From NCBI RefSeq assembly GCF_023856365.1, contig NC_064548.1, forward strand, positions 22,926,461 to 22,990,460: a stretch of DNA of 64,000 bases, written 5' to 3'. Positions 47,601 to 60,569 of the stretch are shown here, in pieces. Source of the DNA: Brienomyrus brachyistius (Eukaryota; Chordata; Actinopteri; Osteoglossiformes; Mormyridae). Under the pieces are notes generated by a model that was not told where the DNA came from, did no database searches, and saw nothing but the letters and a program-made list of their open reading frames with translations. Positions within the stretch are counted from its first letter, which is position 1, and every line of letters starts with the position of its first letter. A program made the position numbers and the translations under genes.

Positions 47601-50600
47601 GTTGGCGAAAGGATGATTCACTACAGCTCACTTTTTGTTATGTCGCAAGTTAATAAGTACATGTTGCAAAAAATATGTATTGGTTCAGTGTAGCACTGCA
47701 AGGGTCGTGTAGTTGTGGGGTTCATCTGTACCTATGCTGACTTAATCTTGACCTTCACGCTATGGGTTTCTCTTGACATCTCGTTGCGTGAAGGCCAAAC
47801 TCGTCACCATAAACACAGCTGTGTCGTCCATTTACAGTCAGGCGAACCGCTAGTTAGCGCCAAGAATTTTAACGGGGGCGAACATTTCAAAAATTCCCAC
47901 GAAGGCAAACTATCAGGCTTCTGTTGAAAAATACTGCCCTCAGGGACAAGACACATTTTATAGCTGGTCTATAAACAGTGGCCTGATGAGTATCTACAAG
48001 ATTCAGGTAGTCTAGCTTCTATGCTAACCAATAACTATGCCTCCAGGCTCTTTTTAGAAGATATCTGATGGTTTAAGTCCTGAACACATGCCAGAAAGCA
48101 GCAGAAGTCCAGCAAAGTGGCATTTTGTGCCATTTCTGCATTATATTTATGGGCCAGTAGGTGGCATGATGGTTAGGGACTTAATCTCAAATCTCAGTTT
48201 CTGGGTGTAAGTCCTTCAACCAACGAGTTGCAGTGTCCAGCGGTGGGGTGCACAACCTGAACTGTTCCACTGAAAAATATATGCACCGTTGGTTAATAGT
48301 CTTAAAGACCTCTAATCAGAAGCAGTGAAATCGCATAGGGAGGGTCGGCCCTGGTCCCCTCCAGAACCTGTTCTGCCTATTCATTTACCAAGATCATTGT
48401 GTCAAAATCTCGCTAAGGTGAGAAGAATAGCCCTTTCATTTTGGGGGATGTTGCTGGAGGGGGATGGGGTCAGGCTGCGCCGTTGCCAGGCTGGGGTCTC
48501 TCTGAGTTTATCTGATGGTGAAGCACAGGCTAAATCTAGCATCTGGATTTTGATGTCACTCTCCTCTGTAGATAACAGGCAGGCAGGAAAGGGAAGCGAC
48601 AATCATAACAAATGCAGAAATTTACCATTTTATAAATCCGTGGGTGCGCTGGGACTTCTGCTTTTTTCTTTATTACGGAGTGGTGCTTCCTCTTTGGAAT
48701 TGTATGTGGGAAGTTTCTTTGTATAAATTCAGAGATTACACACTCCAGCTTTTTCAGCTTTCGTTTCAAACCCACACCAGACTGGGCCTCCCTCAGTCTC
48801 CGTTTCTGCGGTCCGGCCTTCATGCAGGTCTAAAAGCTTAATCTGGAGGGCATTCGCCAAGGTTCTGATTTGAATATTGTGCCCTTACGCCAATGCGGTC
48901 GCTTGTCCCGTTAAACATACAAGGAAGGTTTTTTGACGGGCTGACCTGCAGACAGTGAATGAATGTGTTTTTCCTTTTGACGCTCCCTCAGCCCAGCAGG
49001 AGGGATGGCCTCGGTCACCTGGAGGTCACCAGTTCATCTGTGTCATGTGACTGATCTGTTTCTGAGTCCGCTGAGTGAAATAACTGGGTCCTGTTCCATC
49101 TGCCCCGCCCTAGAGTGACCCCTACTGCTGGCTGTATCCTCCTACAAGGCTTTTTGCATCACTGCACAAAGCCTGCAGTGTGTCAAGTGAAAACTGGGGT
49201 GACTGACTTCACAAGTATAAGGAGAGCGTGCTGGTGGTCTTTGTCCCCCCCCCCCCCAAACTGACGCTGAGGTCATGTGTTAGGGAATGCCTTTAAGCTA
49301 CAGTCCTGATTTTTAAATTAAACAGAGCCGGTTCACTCTGTATTTTGAGAATTCCCCTTGTCTTTGAAGTAGTCTAATGTTGCACAATTTCTCCCATGTC
49401 TCGCTGGATGCCGTGAAATGCTGTACTGGTGGGCTGAGACTGTTCCAATTAGGCGTCATTTTGAAAAATTTGGGGAAACTTTGCTTAACAGCATGGTTCT
49501 TGTGGCACCAAATATATATACACACGTTTTTTTGTTTATCACAATAAGCGATGTTAGCTTCTCTCATCCTGCTTTGGGTTTCTGTGCTGATTGAGGTCTC
49601 TGCTTAGTGTATGTGGCAAATCAGCAGGGGAGCTTGTTGTAATTTTCTCTGCGCTGTTACCTAGTGGTAAACTAATTCTGTACTTTCATTTAAAAAGGTT
49701 GCTGGCTTTTTTTTTAAACATCTTTAAGTAAAACAGGGTTTTTTTTTCCAGTGTGTGTATAATTTGTCATTGTTAGTGTGTGAGACTGGCATCTTAATAT
49801 GTGTGAAATGATACTCGAATGAAATGTGTCATGATTTCAGCGGTTCTGGAATGAACTAGTGGTTTTAAGAACTGAATTTGCTCAGTTCTTTCCCCGTCGC
49901 TGCCTTTGCTCTGCTGTAGAAACTCGCTCCTCCATACAGTGTAGCTGGCCAGTTCCTAGGGAGACCATCACACATACAGACAGAGTGTCATGTACCTTCG
50001 TCTCCTCTGGTGCCCTCGGGGGACAGGAGCACTGAGAACGTCGGGGGGTTGGAAGTCAGCGGCATGTCATTGGAAAAGAAGCTTTGAGGCTGTTGGGCAT
50101 AACTGGAGGTCATTCATCTACATTCATCTGCTTTTCAAGCCTGTGCTCGTTTCACCCTGGTGCCGGAAGGGATGTGAAGGACAGGCCTGAACCAGCATGG
50201 GGTCCTGAGATCAAAGGCAGGGTTGACCCCCGCTGGGTTTTGACACTCTTCGCTCTACGGTCCCAAATCCATCTTTGTAGTCTTGACCTTGTGTACTGGT
50301 TGCCTTCTCACATAGAGGGCTCTTTGAAAGACCTTTCTGCTGCTTTGGTTATTCTTCAGTATAGAGGGCAGCTGTCTGTTACAGACAGTCGCAGGTTCTA
50401 CTCCAGCTCTCAATCTCGAAATCTCTCTTGGTTCCAGCTGGGGAAAGGATATTGGACACTGCCAAGAAAAGAAAGTCTCCGCCTCTTGCTATTTGTCCTT
50501 TATTGTTAGCACACCTCAACCTTTCTGCCCTCTCTTTGTTGATGAGAACTTAAAATATTTACACATGAACAGGATGGAGAGCATTAGGAAAACCGGTGGT

Positions 50601-51130
50601 TCTTATGTATGGATAGATATACTTATTTTTTTATTATCTTTTTTTTTTTAAACACCGGTTTCTCCTGCGTTACCATGGATTCAGAAAGACTCAAGTAAGG
50701 CAGGTCGACCGTATGTTTCGCTATTGAAAATACACTGGTCATTATGTATATCACGGTCTTTCCAATATGGCTATCGCTCTCACCAGATGCTGAGTTTTAA
50801 TGAAATTCCAGCCAGGAGAACCCGCCGCCTGTTCCCGCCCTTTAATTCTGGTGATGGATTGCGGTCCCGTCCCATATCCCATCACGGTGCCTCCCACTTT
50901 TGTCAGATTTGGTCCCTTGAGATCAAGATCCGTAAATTTCCATGGTAACCTGCTCGTCTATGTGCTAAACCGGTTGATGATACTAGCACTGCAAACTCGG
51001 GTGAGCGATCCGTCTTTGAATAGCTGTCATATATCAGTCGTCGGTAACAAATAAAGACCAAGTAGGAGCTGGCAGTGGGATGTGGTGTGTGTGCGTGTGA
51101 CCTTACCCTCTGCTGCCTTCCGTCCTCTAG
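44614..51130 (+). other. farp1 intron between leader exon and first coding exon (inferred)
   Basis: No coding exon was recognised. The stretch includes the double-stranded open region at 46681-47451, a faint SINE-like remnant near 48155-48260, and a C-run at 49245-49257. Its status as intron depends on the leader exon call. Confidence 0.45.
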
Positions 51131-51326
51131 GCAGGAGCGAGTCTGACGTGGAACCATGGTGGAGCCAGAGCAGAAGCCTACAGCGGGCCAGCGCCTCGGT
51201 GCTCCAGAGACCCTTGGGATCAGTACCCTGGAGCCTGGGCACAAGCCGCTTACCATGCCTCCAGGACGTCAGATCTCCATCAGGGTCCACATGCTGGACG
51301 ACACTGAGGAGGTGTTTGATGTTCCG
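51131..51326 (+). CDS. farp1: FARP1-like FERM/RhoGEF/PH protein, first coding exon (partial gene)
   Basis: Acceptor CCTCTAG precedes 51131, the start codon in good context (ACCATGG) is at 51156, and the donor GTGAGT follows 51326. The exon carries 57 codons in phase 0. The peptide has RLGAP, then GISTLEPGHKP, then ISIRVHMLDDTEEVFDVP. This aligns with the human FARP1 N-terminus (RLGAPENSGISTLERG, MLDDTQEAFEVP) clearly better than with FARP2. The last 20 or so residues begin the F1 lobe of the FERM domain. Full-length FARP proteins are about 1,050 aa with FERM, DH and two PH domains, act at the membrane as Rac/Rho exchange factors, and shape dendrites and synapses. The remaining exons lie beyond position 64,000. 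No second coding exon was found in the 12.7 kb that follow, consistent with the very long first introns of this family. Confidence 0.85.
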
Positions 51327-53034
51327 GTGAGTCCGGTGGCCGTGATCTCACTTTAGCATCTTAATGCTCTGCCCTGCAAGCCCAGATTTAAGGAGCTTTG
51401 GGCAGAGTGTTGGTTGATTTGGTAACTTAATCACGATGAAATTATGAAATGCTGTAGTGCTCAGGTTATTGTGTGTCTGTCAGAATGCAAATACCATGGC
51501 TTAGAGTTTTACCGTCGGCTCCTCTGGAGCAGGTTTTGGTAGTTTGCTCTCTAGCAGTACAGTTTTTAACACGAATGAGCCACATGTCATTTTGGATGGG
51601 GATAATTTTGGCGGTTTTCCGTTGCAAAGAATCTGATCCGTATCTGAACCACACCTGAGTCGTAACCATGCTGACCATGACCATGCATGCTACCAGTGCC
51701 CAAAGCAAGACCGAAACCCAACTGGTTGGTCAAAATGCATGGAGATACCGATGTTCTGCGCATGGGTAATCTGAAGGAAAAAGCGTATATTCTATATATG
51801 ATTCATATATAGATTCTATATACGTTTTGATAACTCAAAACATGAAAATTTTCAAACTCCCACTTGGAGCGGAGAAAGCTGGGTGTCTGGCTCGATTACC
51901 CATCTTACAAGGAGGGTTAGCGTGTCCTAGATCAAGGAACGTCCAGAAGTGACCCACCCGCTTCTTCACTTGGTCCTAAGGCTTGCTACATATTTAAATT
52001 CCATTTAAGTTTAGTTTAATTGACACTTGACACCACTGACGACTGTCCAAAACTATCCAGAGCTCGTTGAGTGTAGATCATTACAGCAGGGTGAAATTCA
52101 GTAACTGCCTTAAGGGTAATTCAGAAGAAATGAGCCTGGAATGTCCTCGTAGCAGCTCTGCCAACTGCCCCAAACGTTTTCAGAAGCAAGATTTAAATCC
52201 CTGCCTCCATTCAGAGAACTGGATGCTCATTAGCGCCGGAGGCCGTTAATCGTCAGCCTGGAACCTGGCCCACTTGGTTCTCCTAATGAAATATACTTTC
52301 CGACAGGATTGTGTGTAGGTGCATTTGTGTGAACATGGTTACCATGACATCAGCGATGCTGGCCAGAGGATCGTGGGATTGCGCCGTGTAAGGTGGAGAT
52401 GTACCGCAAGATATTTTTATTATGACTAACTTCCTTATGTGTTACGATTAATAAACATGCTAACAAACTCGCTACACTGGCAGCTCTCCCTTATGTGTTT
52501 AAACATTAAATTTGAATGCTGGTTGTGTTCATCCTACAGGCGAAGCGAAATGAAAACTGCCCATTAAGGCTATTAAGCTTTTTCGATTAACTTACCTCGC
52601 TGGAGGCCTGCTCTGCCGTGAGATGTCCCAGTTAATCACATTAACCACGCACTGGCAGTTCTGTTCCTGTTTGTAACACCGTAGTGCCTGTGCAGTCCTC
52701 TGCTTTCCCACCTTTTTTCTTTTTGTCATCTAAACGGAGCCAAACATTTTCTGGATAGTGTTAGCTAAATTACTTGAGTAAGGGAACGTGAATTTGCGCT
52801 CCAGCAAACAGGAAGTAAATGGGGAACACAGGCCGCCACAGAAGGATGCAATGTTGTGACCTCAAATGACCTAAAGCTCTGATTGCGTGATACATAATTG
52901 CAGAAATATAAGTATGGATGGTGCGTCAACAATGAATATTAATGGCCATGTGACCAGGACACCAAAAGCATCTGTTCCCCTAATGGTTATTTTTTTGTGC
53001 AGCGTGACCAATATGCTTGCATAATGTATGATCG

Positions 53035-53160
53035 CTTGCATCTGCTTGTTAGGGATGTACAGGTGCCAACTCCACAAACACAGGAAAAAAGTGGGGATTC
53101 GAACCCACGTCCCTGTGAGAGTGAGACAACTGCAGTAACCAGCCGGGGCCAGTGTTCTGC
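53035..53160 (-). mobile_element. SINE head fragment, minus strand, farp1 intron
   Basis: Read on the - strand: GGTTACTGCAGTTGTCTCAC, then GTGGGTTCGAATCCCCAC (a full B box), then TGTTTGTGGAGTTGGCACC. The 3' tail is missing. Confidence 0.65.
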
Positions 53161-56100
53161 CTCTGATCTCTGGTATTTTGTGTGATTTTTCACGGCAAAC
53201 ATAATTTATGGGAAGTTGTTGTCCGAGTGCTTTTCCCACCGAGGTCATATGGCCCTTTGAAGGCCACTGAGAATTTAGCTTTTTGGCATTAAGGTGTAGA
53301 TATGGCTGGTTTGGTCTGGCGGTCGCTGGTGTCTAGCTGTAACCCTGATTCACTTCCGAGGATTTAAGGAATTTTCTCATAATGACGTGTCTCCTATCAG
53401 CTGTCTGGGAGCATTAGAATCATAGCAGAGGGGGGCGAGCCTCATAGGTTGTCGTCTTTTGACGACTATAAAACAAGAATGATAAAGTTTGGGATAAAAT
53501 GTTTGATTAAAAAAATAATCGGACGATATTCAGGACAGATAATCCAGCTCAAAGCTTGGCTCACAGAGACAGGCTGGGGGAGGAATTTTCCATCTACTGT
53601 GTGCCGTGTTTCTCGATGCCCACTGACTCATGCCAGTCTGTGTTTGTAATTCCAGTCTGCTATGATACCGTGATGAAAAGGGTCTAAACACAGTTGTCCA
53701 TCTGGCAAGAATTGGAGGTGGAGGGTTGGGGGCTGCTGGTGTTTTTTATTTATTTATTTATTATTATTTTTTTAAAAAAGCTTTTGGAAAAGTAAAGAAG
53801 AAACCCTGCATCTGTAAGCGAAACATTTTTAGTGTCCGGCGGTTCTTATTTCACGGTGATAAAACACAAGGAGTGAACATCCATGGAACATCTGAAGTAT
53901 CCCCAAGAGTAGCTGAAACCGAAGATCATTTGTGGCATGAAGGTTTTTGGGATCCTCTTCTTCCTCAGTAACCAAACAGCCTTGTGGAATTAGCCTCCTC
54001 TTCCACCAAACATGCCCCCCCCCCCCCCCCCCCCAAACCTGAGTGATGATCAGGATATTTTGTGAAGGAGGGAGTAGGAGAAGCGTGGACATCATTAAAA
54101 AGGTTTTGTAGCTGCTGCTGAGGACATGTTTGAAGTGCTTGTGTACTTCAGCTGGCAGAAGCTAAGCTGCAGAAACCATGAGGTGGTCCTGGAAGAAATG
54201 ATCACTTTGCTCCTTCGTGAAAACAATGTTTTAGGGCAGTTTTGTCTTTCTTGGCGTGGAGATCTCTGTTGATTGCAGTTATTAATGTTTTGTTCGGGAC
54301 TAAATGAAGATGAAAAATCTATCCCAGTGATGTTTCTGCCAGAATGACAAGGCGCTCTCTCTCATAAAGCAAGAGCAAATCACAAAGGTTTTTCCCCTGG
54401 TTGCTGTTTTAAAGGCGCTCCTGTAGGAAAACGTTAATTAAACACAACACATGAGATCAATGGCTGTTTTTGCAGTTTCACAATCCGTCTCGGGTCTCTA
54501 AAATCCACGGAAATTTAAATGCGAAACTCCCCGTGTGAATGACTAACATGAGCCAGCTTGAAGATTAAAGCCACTGCTTATTTCGATCAGTCTCCGGCGA
54601 ATGTTCGGAGTGGCAGTCAGGCTTGGCGCTGAAGATATGAAACAGGGATCATTTCATAAAAAAGGCTATAAAAGTGCCATGACAATCTTATTCTTTCTGT
54701 GTGAATACTGTAGGCAAGGGCTTGTGTTTTAAGTCTGTAAAACTGAACTATTGTCTCAACATGTAAACATTAGTCTTAGATAAGATAGCAGACTCTAGTC
54801 CCAGAGGATCAGATAACCTGTGAGCACAACCCCCCCCATCTGTTTGCATGTAAACTCCATTCGAATGACGCATCTGCAGGAGAGCGTGGGGATCGTCTTG
54901 TGTACTCGTGTTGCGTTTCGGTGTTTTCGGCTGCTTAACAGTGTGCCGTTCACCGCGGCTAATATCTGACGGAGGTTAGCAGGGACGTTTGATCCCGCGT
55001 TTGCGCTTTGAAGCTTGACATGCGATATGGGGGATCCAGACAGACTCGATCGTGGAAGTCACTCTTCGTTTCCAAGCAGAACACAGTGAATCACATCCAT
55101 TCATATGCCCTGCTCTTGACAGGAAATTCCACATGTAATGGCTCCGTAGATAAGTCCAAAACATGACCCCTCCTTGTAGCACACAATTCCTTGTGTGAAA
55201 TACTGTTTTGAGTACGGTTCTGATTTTGCCCACGTTTACATTCATTTGGAAAGCCAGTTCTGATTAGAAATAAAAACATGTGTTTGTATAGTTTGATTTT
55301 CATTGGTCTTATTTTTGGAACAAAAAAACGTTTTTCACAAATGTATCCACACAGTGGGTTTACTTACACTACAGCCCAAATTGTATTGGCTGTTTCTCAC
55401 AATGCCTGAGTTTTCTTTTTTTTTTTTGACTGATTCAGAGACCAGTTTGCAGTTGATATGAACTCAGAAGAATGAGTGGGAGGAACCAGATGAAGACACC
55501 AACTGCTTTTTATTTATTTGTCTTCCCTGTCTCTCGTTCGCTTGGTCTTTGGGATCGTCTGCTTGGATGGAAAGACACCAAGAAATGGCTACAAACAAAA
55601 GCTGGTGGATTTCACTAGTTTCCAGAAATACTATTTTTTAGTGAGTGTTGGCTTGCTTGCTAGCTGCTTTTGGCCCGTGTGGGAACGCCCCGGTCTGGCG
55701 TGCGAGGAGAGCGGGCCGTGGACGGGGAAGATTGCAGTTTCTCTTGGAATACCGAGGGGGGGGTGGGAAACCTGTAGCCCACATAAACGGCGTGCGGAGG
55801 GCCTAATCCATGGTGACCTGGACTTTGGTCTCAGGCCAGATTCTGGAGGCTTTGCTCTCCTGTTTGGGGACGAGGCCCACAGGGAGTCGGGGGGTGGGGG
55901 GTAACCTCTCAATTCTCTCTTCTATTTTGCCCCCAACCTCTGGAAGAACTCTAATCCATATGTGAAATGAGTGGCTTTGTTGAACTCGGGTGCTTTAAAA
56001 AAAAATTTCTGTATGACCTGTATGCATATATGGTGTTTAACATGTTTGCTGGGATTTAACTACCATGTTGGGGGGAGGTCGTCTGTGAGCCGGCTGTTAA

Positions 56101-56279
56101 CCCCTGACCGGCGGGACTCCCTTATTTCCTAAGGCCTCTGTAATTACAGGAATGCTTGTTGCCGTTTTCGGCTGCTGTAATTGCTGCTGGAAATGTAAAG
56201 TATGTAAGTGTGGGTTCATATATTGTGCTGGGGGGGGGGTGCAGATGCTTGATGGTGGTGTCAGAGACCCATCTCTGGG

Positions 56280-56478
56280 TGTGTGGGGGTTATGTGTATG
56301 TTAAATTGTGAGGACACATTTTATTAAAAATATGTGACTGCAGTCAAAATACTAAAAAGGCTCTTGTATTCTGTTTGGTTCCTTATGGTTAAGGTTAGGA
56401 CTGGGTTGGGATTAAGGTTGTCATTGTTGGGATTAGCACTTCTCCTATGGAAATGAATGGAGACTCTCCAAAGATACC

Positions 56479-56535
<57 letters not shown>

Positions 56536-56833
56536 CGAGTATACCTATCCTTATGGGGACACAGTGTCGCCATAACATGATAAATATCCATTTTTTCCCT
56601 TCTGGGGACCGGTTTCCTGGTCCCCATAAGGGAAAACTCTGTTTTATAAAAATCAGTGACTGCTATGAAAAAACTAAACTTATTACTTATGGTTATGGTT
56701 AGGGCAGGGTGGGGGTTACGGTTGTCATAGTTAGCATTAGCATTTTTCCCATAGAGGTGAGTGAGCGGGCCCCATAAGGATAGGTATACCCTACATGTGT
56801 GTGCGTGTGTGTGTGTGTGCGTGTGTGTGTGTT
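56280..56833 (+). repeat. Two tandem copies of a TG-linked interspersed repeat
   Basis: Copy A (56280-56480) and copy B (56534-56795) share GTTAAGGTTAGG/GGTTATGGTTAGGGCAGG, GGTTGTCAT..GTT..ATTAGCA and CCCATAGA/CCTATGGAAATGAATGGA-like blocks in the same orientation. Each is followed by a TG microsatellite: (GT)26 at 56481-56533 and an interrupted TG run at 56795-56831. I recall this cassette as common next to TG repeats in fish. Confidence 0.65.
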
Positions 56834-58160
56834 TTCTAAGGAGGAACGCCATGCGGGTTCCAAAGGCCATCGCCCCCCCCCCCCCCCCAGCCCAGTATAC
56901 AGCAAGCATTCAGGCAGTTCGCCCGTGCGATTTCACGCTCTTCCTGGATCTTAACTACCGTAGATTTCATCTTGCTTCGCTGTACGCCTCTGAGGATAAG
57001 GGATCCCCACTGTGCCCCTGTCAGCCATTACCTTGGCCGTTCGTTACTTAAACTCCTGCTTGCCGCTGCGACGAAGCAAAGGCCTCTTATCTCACCGACA
57101 GATCTGTCCGTTTGTGCCGGACGCATCTCATTCCCTGTTAAGATCTTGTTGTTTTTTAAGTCAATACCTGAAATGCGACCAACAAATGTAAAAAAAAAAT
57201 GCCCTTTTTTGCACACATGCTTACGCCTATTGGCTGTGTTTTGCAGACAGACGCATTTGCTGGCGTATTTTTTAATAATCTACATGAAAGTATACAATCA
57301 GCCTTTCTCTGAGGACTTTGTATCCATGAGCTAGTGCAAACAGATCTGTTTCCCTGTAATATATGAGCAAATACCTTCTCTGGCTGGAACTGGTGCTTAA
57401 CTCGCTGAACATGAAAACGCCTTCCCTCGTGGTCAGTAGTTAGTGCTTCATAAAAAGGCTCGGTGATAAAAGCAGGTTTATTTCATTTCTCGGCGTTGCT
57501 CTGTGTGCAGTGGTTAAATATTTCATACTCGGCTCTGGATAGTGAAGCTATTTAATTTCAGCTGACACTGATTCATGTCAGTTTCATGCAAGGTTCCATG
57601 TAACCATCAGGTGCTATCATGGCCGACACTTTGATTCCCAAGAAAGAATCTGATTCCTTTAAAAGGTTTATCCTGGCTGTTTATCCTGAGATCCGGAAAA
57701 TCCCAGAAATGAGTGCCGAAGATCTCCCTGTTATCACCAATTAGCGCAGAGGTGCTTTTCTGCCAAAGTCTTCTGTCTCTCATGTGTGTTATTCTGTCCT
57801 CATGGGGTTTCTGCTGAATACAACCGAGTTTTTTGGCATTTTCATAGCTTTGAGGGTCTTTAAGAAGAGAAGTGCACTTGGAAGCTGAAACTGCTCTCCG
57901 TAGAAAGGTGTTTGTCATGGCATTTTACGGCATGTTTCAAGAAGCGGCTGAATTGCCTGCCGTGCAGAGTGATGGGTTTGATAAAATCCTCAATATCACC
58001 CTGCATAGGAACCGTAAAGGATGCACTCCATGTCTTTGCTGCGATTTCCATGTGCAGTTTCCATCCACAGTGAATGTTGTTAGCCTTTTATATTCAAACT
58101 CAGCTTTTGCGGCAGGACTGAGGCCATGCCCTGCTGTTGCCAAGACACATTTAAATATAC

Positions 58161-58326
58161 CAGTGTTGACAAGCCTAGTCCTTGGGGACTATAGACAGTC
58201 CATGTTTTTGCTGCCTCCCAGCTCCCGGTAGGGAGCAAAATTGTGGACAGACTGGCAGAGAGCTCAGAAGGAGCAAAAACATGGACTGTCTTGTGGATCC
58301 CTGAGGACCGGATTGTGAAACACTGC
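58161..58326. mobile_element. Palindromic MITE in farp1 intron
   Basis: AGACAGTCCATGTTTTTGCT at the left is mirrored exactly by AGCAAAAACATGGACTGTCT at the right. Outer ends CAGTGTT...GTCCTTGGGGA and TCCCTGAGGACC...AACACTG pair imperfectly. About 166 bp, no coding capacity. Confidence 0.75.
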
Positions 58327-59332
58327 AACGAACGAAAGGCGAATGACGAAAATGAGGAGCTAAACTGCATCATCACATTTGTCCTCGATTTAAATGAGTT
58401 CTGTTTAGTTTTGGCTAACGCTCTCCCTCCGAACAGATCGCCTTGTGCTTTCCTGCCGTAACCTGTCCCCATCTCGGGGGTGATCTAGGGGGAGATTACG
58501 GATTTGTTCGGCAGAAGATTCCTGGCGCTGCATACCTTGTCTCCCGATGAGGAAAGCCCCCCACCATCCTCGGAATAGTCACGGCCCGGGATTGGGCCTG
58601 CTTTTGGCTCCAGAGTGACTGTCTAATTAGCTGAAGATAAGAGGGGTTGGTAGATTGAGTAATATAATGTACTGGCTGGAGGCGTGGGAGGTAAACGAAT
58701 GGAGGCAAAGGACAGAACACGTTTGTTTTGACAGAAAACAGAATGTTTCAGGATCCCAGGGGGGGGGGTCGTTTGTTTAACCATGTTAACAAAATAAACT
58801 GCCTCACAATGCCGCAACAGTGCATTTTACTATTTAAAGCACGTTTACTGCAGTAGTCCAAATTAAACATCCTCGCTATTTTTAAATAAACCCTCACCTT
58901 CCCTCACCATGTGTGCTATCAGCTTCAGTCGGTGGGGCTATCAGAGCCGGTGTTAGACGAGATGTTGTGCAGGTACACATTTCTTAATTCCTTGCGCTGA
59001 ATGTGTGTTTGTTTGCTAAATGGCTTTTTGAGTTCGATGTTGAACAGGCGATTTAGTGTTGGCCACCCTGCCTTGCCAATCCTCCTGAGTGCAGTGCTGC
59101 AGAACACCCCCCCCCCCTGTATTCGGTCACCTCTGTGCTCACTGTACCTGTGACAGCTCTGGGCCTCACCAAGCTTCTCGAATCGGCCGGCAGGGTGGCT
59201 GGTGAGTGATGTTTATGTTCCATGGCGATCCCTAGTAGACCAGCACCCTTTCTGTCCCTCCTAAGCGGATCCCCATCCATTTGTAAAGATATCTGGAACA
59301 TCTCCTGCCGCTGGTCTGCACCGAGATGTGCG

Positions 59333-59368
59333 CGTGTGTGTGTATGTATGTACGTATGTATATATAAT
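59333..59368 (+). repeat. TG/TATG microsatellite
   Basis: TGTG units pass into TATG and TATA units. Confidence 0.8.
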
Positions 59369-60470
59369 GCTCTCTTATTCCCTAATGGGAATATGTTTGG
59401 ATCTGTGGAACCGCTGGCTCCACTCTCTGCCATTAGAGCATGTGGCGGGGGAGGTGTGAGCAGGATCATGAGGTGAGGGGGGGTTTCACTAATTTGTCCT
59501 TGGTTACGGCTCGCCGGGAGCCGCATTGTCCAGCCCCACCCCCACGCTCCTTTCGCCCCACCCAGAATCCATCCCAGCGTCCAATCGCAGCCTCCCTGGC
59601 AAGTGGCATGTTCTGATGGGGACGAGGCTCCGGTCTCATGCAAAAACTCCCACTCGTTTCAGCACCTATGCCTGCTTTTTCTGGGTGTTGGTCTCCTAGC
59701 AACCACGCTCCAAAGCTCGTCCCCGGCACGCACGCGTGGATGGACAGCGCGATTAAGCTCTCGCTGGATGTGCTCCTTCATTGAAATCGGCCAGGCTTTT
59801 TGGATTTACATATGGTTAGATTTTCTACTTATTAATGAGGCATTTTTACTGCATAACTCAAGGAGTCAACATTTGATGTTTAGAGCCTCACGGTTGGGTC
59901 CTGTTATGAGGAGATAACGGTTTACTGCTGTCTCAGCGATTATTGGCGAACCCTACTGACATCATCTGCATCTCAAATGTACATGCTGTTTGGTGTTTGG
60001 ATAGCTCTCACTTAAAGACAGTTTAAACTGCGGTTCCCAACTCGCCATTGTAGATGCAATTACCTTTCTGGATGATTAGACCTGTATTTAATTGTTGCAT
60101 TCATTATGTAGTCATTTTAGCCCCTCTGCTCCTGTTAGTGCTCCTTTTAAACCCCTCTGGTGGCAGCAGGCACCTGGACCCTCTGATGTATCTGTGCCAG
60201 ATTAGGTTCTCTGGAGCACATGCCAGATGGCGAACCTAAGTGGTGCCTGAGTTTCTGTTGTTCATCCAGGTTCTCTGGTCGTCACATTGACTGGAGTGCC
60301 TACAGGCTGTATTTTAGGCTGCAGAGGTGGTCTGTGTGGACCCTCTTGGGGACTCTGGGGATGGATTAGAGGGGGGGCCTGGGGGAGGGGCGGAGCTGGC
60401 TCCCCTGGGTGATTTGCAGAGGACCTTGTGGGAGCAGCCGAGGTCTGACACAATTCGGTAAACCAGATAA

Positions 60471-60569
60471 TTACTGGTATAGCGCATCATACACTCCTGT
60501 TCTTTACTGGTTTAGTGCATCTTACACCCTGTTCTTTACTGGTTTAGTGCATCATACACCCTGTTCTTT
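60471..60569 (+). repeat. Short tandem repeat, unit about 32-33 bp, three copies
   Basis: TTACTGGTTTAGTGCATCAT followed by ACACCCTGTTCT repeats at about 60471, 60504 and 60536, with small differences in the first copy. Confidence 0.8.

Noticed and set aside
55518..55904. 128-codon open frame on the + strand in the farp1 intron
   Set aside because: No similarity to FERM/DH/PH sequence and it ends in a poly-Gly run from a G-tract.
56324..56909. Overlapping - strand frames with His-Thr repeats
   Set aside because: Products of TG microsatellites.
59053..59643. 196-codon open frame on the - strand
   Set aside because: It contains a translated microsatellite (YIHTYIHTHT) and proline runs from C-tracts. 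No domain, no splice context.
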